A DNA stretch of 64,000 nt, from the NCBI RefSeq assembly GCF_001011155.1, contig NZ_CP011479.1, forward strand, positions 576,501-640,500. The letters run 5' to 3'. The notes beneath the pieces are model-generated. The model had not been told where the DNA came from. It worked only from the letters and a program-made list of their open reading frames with translations, and did no database searches. The position numbers and the translations under genes are program-made. This document shows positions 59,630 through 64,000 of this stretch, piece after piece (within the stretch, counting starts at the first letter, position 1; every line of letters starts with the position of its first letter). The stretch is from Hoeflea sp. IMCC20628 (GTDB lineage: Bacteria > Pseudomonadota > Alphaproteobacteria > Rhizobiales > Rhizobiaceae).

Positions 59630-60775
59630 ATGCGTGCTGACACCGGCGCCGCCAAATCATATTTCAGATCGATGCACGCGGCGTTGAAGGGCTTGCGTGT
59701 CTATCTCTCCGACGACAAGTCGCCGCTTTACGCTCATGGTCTGGTTGGCCAGGTGATCATCCCCTATGTCGATCGTCTCGAGGCGACATTCTCGGCATGG
59801 GAGAACCGGGTCGGCTTTATCGAGCGGTTCAGGATCTCGCGTGCCGACAGCGGGTTTCCGGTGTTTCAGAATGTGCTGACGCTGGAGAATGACCGCGCCA
59901 CGGCTGAAGAGCGGCTGGCGGCCATGCCGGACGTCGAAACCCTGAAGGCGGAAATGGCCGACTTCATTCTCCGCCACAAGGCATTTCCTGCAGCCCTTCA
60001 GGAGCAAATTGCCGAACGGCTGTATCTGGAGGAGATTGGCAAGGATGCGGTGTTCGCGCCGTTCATTCTGCCTGAAACCATCCGCGTCTCGATCAACCCC
60101 AAGACCGGTCGACCGTTTTATGTGGTTCATTGGGGCGTTTTCGACGGCAGCCAGACGCTGCCGATGGTCTACATGGCGACCATTGAGGATTCGAGCGAAT
60201 CCATCGCCAAGATGCTGGTGGGCAAGGATGGCAAGCTTAACCCCGATGTGGATATACCGCTGCCGGTGGGTGGGCTGCTCAACCCGGAATTTGCCCGCGC
60301 CTTTGACGCCTCGGCGGAAAAGAATGGCGCCTATTCGCTGTCGCCGGCGACCATTGCGCAAAATCTGGACGCGGATTTTGAACATCTGCACCCCAAGCAA
60401 TTGCGCCGTTTCGTGCTGGGACCGTTTTATTCGGCTGGCGTAACCGACAACTCCGACCGGATCTCGACGATCCTGTCGAAGGTGCGCAAGGACGAGAACG
60501 CCTGGCTTTTGACATGGACCTTGCAGGAGGTCTTTTCCAAGTCCGAACGTCCGGCCAAACACGGGTTGTGGAGTTCCGAGCCGGCGCGCGACATCTATCA
60601 CATCGAAACCGACGATCTGGAAGCAGCCCGGCAGGGCGTGAGCGCCTATCAGAAACACGCACTTGTGCCGCACGAAGCCTATCAGGCGCTCTATGCCTCG
60701 GGGGAGGCGGAAAGCATTTTCTCCGGCTTCACCGTGCATGTGGTGTCGGGCAACCAGATCATCAGCGAGGTATGA
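59630..60775 (+). CDS. Unknown protein, second gene of AAA+ operon
   Basis: A 381-aa soluble protein I do not recognise. N-terminal region is helical; the middle has RVSINPKTGRPFYVVHWGVFDGSQTLPMVYMATIEDS, a beta-rich conserved-looking part, followed by GPFYSAGVTDNSDRISTIL and a C-terminal tail rich in charged residues. No signal, membrane helix or catalytic motif seen. Ends 4 bp before the ATPase gene; its separate fold next to the AAA+ protein suggests a substrate adaptor or partner, which is inference. Confidence 0.7.
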   Translation: MRADTGAAKSYFRSMHAALKGLRVYLSDDKSPLYAHGLVGQVIIPYVDRLEATFSAWENRVGFIERFRISRADSGFPVFQNVLTLENDRATAEERLAAMPDVETLKAEMADFILRHKAFPAALQEQIAERLYLEEIGKDAVFAPFILPETIRVSINPKTGRPFYVVHWGVFDGSQTLPMVYMATIEDSSESIAKMLVGKDGKLNPDVDIPLPVGGLLNPEFARAFDASAEKNGAYSLSPATIAQNLDADFEHLHPKQLRRFVLGPFYSAGVTDNSDRISTILSKVRKDENAWLLTWTLQEVFSKSERPAKHGLWSSEPARDIYHIETDDLEAARQGVSAYQKHALVPHEAYQALYASGEAESIFSGFTVHVVSGNQIISEV

Positions 60776-60779
60776 GCTC

Positions 60780-62696
60780 ATGAGCCAGACGACGGGGCTG
60801 ACAACCATTTCCGAGGAAGATATTGCCCGGCATCAAGCGGTGGCGCAGGCGATGGTCACCCGCGTTGTCGTGCTTGTTGCGCAGGATGGCGGGTCTTCAA
60901 CGCCGCTTGCGGGCACCAACCGGCGGTTTGTTTCCACCGTATCGACCCGTGGCATGCGCAGAACCCGCGAGATCGAACTCGGCAAGACCATCCAGGCGAT
61001 CCGCGCCAATGATCCGATGTTGTCGATCCCGCAGCACACGTTGCTGTTCAGGACCCGGCGGGGAATTGCCGTGGCGCTGGCTGTGGCGGAGCTGTTCGCG
61101 CAGCAGACGGATCTCGAAAGTCTGCAGTCACGCAATACCGGCGCGCCGTTGCAAGGCGAGGATGCCGAGCGCTTCAAGCGCTTGCTTTCGGCCTCGGCCT
61201 ATGTCGCCGCGTTCACGCTTTCGGCCTATATCCTGCAGACGGTCGATGGCGAAAGCGAGCCTGCCAATGATACTGAAGAACCGGATTTTCAGTTTGATAC
61301 GCCGCAGGATGCGCTGAAATCGATCATTGCAGCGCTGGACGAGGCGGTCTCCGGCGCGCCTGACGAGATCGCCATGACCTCTCGGGCACGCGCGTTGGCC
61401 CGTGTTGCCATTGAGGGGCTTATCAGCCGGCGTGCCCGGTTTGATGCGCTGAGCAGTTTCGCGCAATCCCATCTGCGGCTGGAAACCGACAACTTCACGC
61501 TCGACGGTTTCGACGTGGCGCCGGGACAGCGCCGCAAACCTCTGGTGATGAGCTTCAAGAAGCCCAACGAAATCATCGGCAACCATCTGGCCAAGCATCA
61601 GGCAATGCGCCTGGCGCGGATGGTGATGGCCTATGATTTTGACCGACAGCTCAATCCGTTTGTCGAATTGGGCGGGTTCCTGTTCACCTTCATCGGCGAT
61701 GGCGCGCCGGGCACCGGCAAGACCATCCTGATCCAGATGCTGGCGGGCATGATCAATGATTATTGCGAAGTCGCGGGCTATCCGTTTCACTACGAGAATT
61801 TCGGTGTTGACCAGATTTCGTCCTATCAGGGCAAGTCAGGGCAGAACTGCAAGGCGTTCGTCGACAATGTGCTCAACCCGCGCGCCATCGGTTTCGGCAC
61901 CATCGACGATATTGATCAGGTTGCGGCCAAACGCTCCGATGACCGCGCGTCGGCCGGTCAGCAGGAAGTCACTGCTGTGCTGATGGAAAGTTTCGCCGGC
62001 GCCTCCACCGTGGTGCGCGGCAACTGCAGTTTCGGCATGTTCTCCAATTACCCTGAGAATGTCGACGATGCGCTCAGGCAACGCGCCGGCGCGCGCTGGC
62101 TGGTCGACGGACCGCAATCGCTTGATGATTACATCGACATTTTCGCGCTTCTGGCGGGCAAGAACCACTCGATTCCACTGGGATCGCATGATCTGTTCGC
62201 CAGCCAGGAAATCAAGCAGGCTGTGGCGCGCTCCTATGACGGCCACGACAAGCCGCAGGAAGAGGGGCTGCTCTCTGTCTGGGAACGCTTCGAGAAAGAG
62301 AATGGCAAGGTCAAGACCATTGCCGACATCGGCGACTATCTGCACCGGATCAAGCTGGCCGAGCCGCGCTTTACCGGCCGGGCGATCAAGAACATCACTG
62401 ACGCGATCAAGATGCGGGCGATGGACATCGATTTGCCGGACGAATGGTTCGAGACCGCCGAGGCTTTCATGCACAAGCCCTATGACGACAAGATTGCGAT
62501 GGTTTCGGAACTGCGCAAGCCTTTCACCATCGACATGGTGCTGCAGGAGATCAACCGCTACGCTGATTCCGAATTCCGTTACACCGACCGCTCGGACGCG
62601 ACTGCCGTCGATGACATCATTCGCCGCGAACGGCAGCGCGAACGGGCGATCCGGGAGATCGAGACGATGAAGCGGGACGGGCGTTGGCAACAATGA
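60780..62696 (+). CDS. AAA+ ATPase of an uncharacterised operon
   Basis: A 638-aa protein. N-terminal domain of about 260 residues of unknown fold, then an AAA+ module: Walker A GDGAPGTGKTIL (306-317), Walker B FGTIDDID (about 372-379, with Asp376-Asp377 in place of Asp-Glu), sensor 1 Asn423 in MFSNYPENVDDAL, and arginines 433 and 435 as finger candidates. The C-terminal region is helical. The frame is open from 60663, but ATG 60780 with GAGG upstream lies 4 bp after the previous stop. Stop overlaps the next gene by ATGA. Probably a remodelling ATPase; target unknown. Confidence 0.82.
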   Translation: MSQTTGLTTISEEDIARHQAVAQAMVTRVVVLVAQDGGSSTPLAGTNRRFVSTVSTRGMRRTREIELGKTIQAIRANDPMLSIPQHTLLFRTRRGIAVALAVAELFAQQTDLESLQSRNTGAPLQGEDAERFKRLLSASAYVAAFTLSAYILQTVDGESEPANDTEEPDFQFDTPQDALKSIIAALDEAVSGAPDEIAMTSRARALARVAIEGLISRRARFDALSSFAQSHLRLETDNFTLDGFDVAPGQRRKPLVMSFKKPNEIIGNHLAKHQAMRLARMVMAYDFDRQLNPFVELGGFLFTFIGDGAPGTGKTILIQMLAGMINDYCEVAGYPFHYENFGVDQISSYQGKSGQNCKAFVDNVLNPRAIGFGTIDDIDQVAAKRSDDRASAGQQEVTAVLMESFAGASTVVRGNCSFGMFSNYPENVDDALRQRAGARWLVDGPQSLDDYIDIFALLAGKNHSIPLGSHDLFASQEIKQAVARSYDGHDKPQEEGLLSVWERFEKENGKVKTIADIGDYLHRIKLAEPRFTGRAIKNITDAIKMRAMDIDLPDEWFETAEAFMHKPYDDKIAMVSELRKPFTIDMVLQEINRYADSEFRYTDRSDATAVDDIIRRERQRERAIREIETMKRDGRWQQ

Positions 62697-63994
62697 AGCG
62701 GCTGGTCGACAACGAACTGATCTATGGCCGGTTGCTGCCGATTGACGAGCCACATCTGGTGGCGCGCTATAACAAGGCGCTGCTGGCTTTCGGCTTGAAG
62801 CCAACCATGCTTGAGAGCTTCCGCATCGACATGACCGGTTTCTCGCCCGAAATTGCCGAAGAACTTGGCGATGTTCAGTATCTCGATCCAAATGGCGTCA
62901 ACCGCCGGTTTATCATTCTGACACCGGAGCAGGAGAACCTGCCGGTGGTTCACACCCAGTTTTCAAACACCGCCGGGCTGATGCATCAGTTCTTTGACGG
63001 CAATCGTCGCGCTGTTCATGCGGTGACGATCAAGGACGCGTTGTTTGGCGAGATCGAAGAGCCGATCGATGTGGTGACCGGGGTCGAGGACCTGCTGTCG
63101 ATCAGTGAAATCCGCTTCCGGGTGATGTCGGCTGAAAACATGCTGGGAAAAGCCACGGAACTGCGCGGGCTGGTCGACCAGCTCAAATCCTCCAGGAACG
63201 GCTGGCGTGATGACGTCATGCTCAACCGGATGGTCGAGCTTGCGCGGGAGACTGGCGACATCCGGCAAAACGCGCTTGTGCCGGACAAGCTTGTCTTTCC
63301 GCACAATTCGTTTTGGGCCAATCATTTCGGTGGCGTGTTCATCTTCCGTGATGACCGGACCACGACAGTGATTTGCGACAGCCATGCGCCGGGCTTCAGG
63401 CGATCTCGTCCCTGGGAAGTCAGCTACATAGATATTGCCGACCACGCGCGGATTTTTGACTATCTGTCTAAGACCGGACGGCTGCAATTGCCGCGCGCTT
63501 CATGGGTTGAGCCGTCCGGTTTCTTCGCTCACCGGGCAGAAATGGCAGTCGACGACCTCATTCGCCGGATCGATCCTTCCGTTGATCTTGCCGGAACCGA
63601 CAGGATCTGGCTGCAGACGTGGATGCACAACAATTCCGCGCTGATTGCCGAGGAGGGAGTTTATCCTTTTTTGCAGGAAGCGATGCGCGAGGTGGCTTCC
63701 ACCGGACAGATCAAAATGCGAGAGGTGCGGGCCGATCGTCGGTTGATGCTTTGTCGTGCGATGCCGGATCATCCCGATCAATGGCTGATAAACCGGCTTC
63801 TGGCACGATTGGCGCCGTTTGACTTTGTCAGTCGCTTCGTCTTTGACAAGCACGGGTTTTATGAAGCCTATGAAGGCTATTCCGAGAGCTACCGCGCTCA
63901 TGTTGTGGATGTGCTTGGGACAACCTATCTGAATAACAAGGCGGCGCTCAGGTCGCGGCTTTACGGACTGGAAGGATACCAAAACGATGTTTGA
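62693..63994 (+). CDS. Unknown protein, fourth gene of AAA+ operon
   Basis: A 433-aa soluble protein without recognisable catalytic motif. ATG 62693 overlaps the ATPase stop. The sequence has a mixed alpha/beta look (GVNRRFIILTPEQENLPVVHTQFSN; FWANHFGGVFIFRDDRTTTVICDSHAPGFRR) and a C-terminal helical part (DQWLINRLLARLAPFDFVSRFVFDKHGFYEAYEGYSESYR). Unrelated by eye to the second gene of the operon. Its stop overlaps the next start by 8 bp. Function unknown. Confidence 0.72.
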   Translation: MKRLVDNELIYGRLLPIDEPHLVARYNKALLAFGLKPTMLESFRIDMTGFSPEIAEELGDVQYLDPNGVNRRFIILTPEQENLPVVHTQFSNTAGLMHQFFDGNRRAVHAVTIKDALFGEIEEPIDVVTGVEDLLSISEIRFRVMSAENMLGKATELRGLVDQLKSSRNGWRDDVMLNRMVELARETGDIRQNALVPDKLVFPHNSFWANHFGGVFIFRDDRTTTVICDSHAPGFRRSRPWEVSYIDIADHARIFDYLSKTGRLQLPRASWVEPSGFFAHRAEMAVDDLIRRIDPSVDLAGTDRIWLQTWMHNNSALIAEEGVYPFLQEAMREVASTGQIKMREVRADRRLMLCRAMPDHPDQWLINRLLARLAPFDFVSRFVFDKHGFYEAYEGYSESYRAHVVDVLGTTYLNNKAALRSRLYGLEGYQNDV

Positions 63995-64000
63995 CCCGGT
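63987..64000 (+). CDS. Start of a further AAA+ operon gene (truncated by the window)
   Basis: ATG at 63987 (MFDP...) overlaps the previous stop (63992-63994) by 8 bp. Only four codons and two bases are visible, so nothing can be said about function, but the overlap pattern matches the rest of the operon. Confidence 0.55.

Noticed and set aside
1-64000. tRNA genes, rRNA, CRISPR arrays, insertion sequences or prophage remnants
   Set aside because: None recognised on reading; absence by eye is not proof, and a tRNA scan would settle that part.

Overview
The window is one continuous stretch of a GC-rich (about 60 % by eye) chromosome. It most likely comes from a Hyphomicrobiales (Rhizobiales) alphaproteobacterium, with Hoeflea or a relative as my guess. 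Evidence for this is a RirA iron regulator with cysteines at exactly 91, 99 and 105, a ChoXWV choline transporter, a RutR-type regulator placed with the reductive pyrimidine pathway, and many ATGA-coupled operons. I found no rRNA, tRNA, CRISPR array, transposase or phage gene by eye, and codon use looks uniform, so this reads as ordinary metabolic chromosome rather than an island.

Layout, left to right. (1) 1-3968: ATPase and two permeases of a BmpA/YufOPQ-type nucleoside importer; its binding protein would lie left of the window. (2) 4073-9819: a self-sufficient P450-reductase-ferredoxin fusion of the CYP116B type, a GT4 glycosyltransferase, and an exported phytase-like protein preceded by a three-repeat PhoB box. 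(3) 9877-16225: a TctDE-like two-component system with a co-encoded periplasmic binding protein, divergent from a TctCBA tripartite tricarboxylate transporter. (4) 16384-25167: AbrB-family membrane protein, Mrp/ApbC Fe-S carrier, serine hydrolase, RirA, an old-yellow-enzyme-type dehydrogenase, a GH13 glucosidase and a voltage-channel-like ion channel with a C-terminal zinc ribbon. (5) 25250-26947: adenine deaminase.

(6) 27029-47236 holds the pyrimidine catabolic system. A 13-gene minus-strand operon (38759 to 27029, ended by a strong terminator) encodes an omega-aminotransferase, MmsA, a cupin, beta-ureidopropionase, a class II aldolase-like protein, dihydropyrimidinase, a small secreted protein, and an ABC importer with an embedded GNAT and a small EamA/SMR-like protein. 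A divergent RutR gene adjoins it. A separate operon, preT-preA (47020 to 44344), supplies dihydropyrimidine dehydrogenase. Together these take uracil or thymine through the dihydropyrimidine and N-carbamoyl-beta-amino acid to the beta-amino acid, the semialdehyde and an acyl-CoA. A 16-bp motif shared at 14 of 16 positions lies about 97 bp upstream of the first gene of both operons and resembles the RutR operator. Between the two operons sit arsC-arsH, a peroxiredoxin-like gene, an AraC regulator, a methyltransferase, a DUF2799-like lipoprotein and a small Gly-rich lipoprotein.

(7) 47236-52239: an alpha/beta hydrolase, two Gfo/Idh/MocA oxidoreductases, an SDR and a nucleoside hydrolase. (8) 52454-56943: choXWV followed by an HSD10-type SDR and a HugZ-type protein. 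(9) 57188-58315: thymidine kinase and a small cytochrome c. (10) 58512 to the right edge: a tightly packed operon of at least five genes (coiled-coil protein, unknown protein, AAA+ ATPase, unknown protein, truncated gene) that I cannot assign to a known pathway. This is the best candidate here for an undescribed system.
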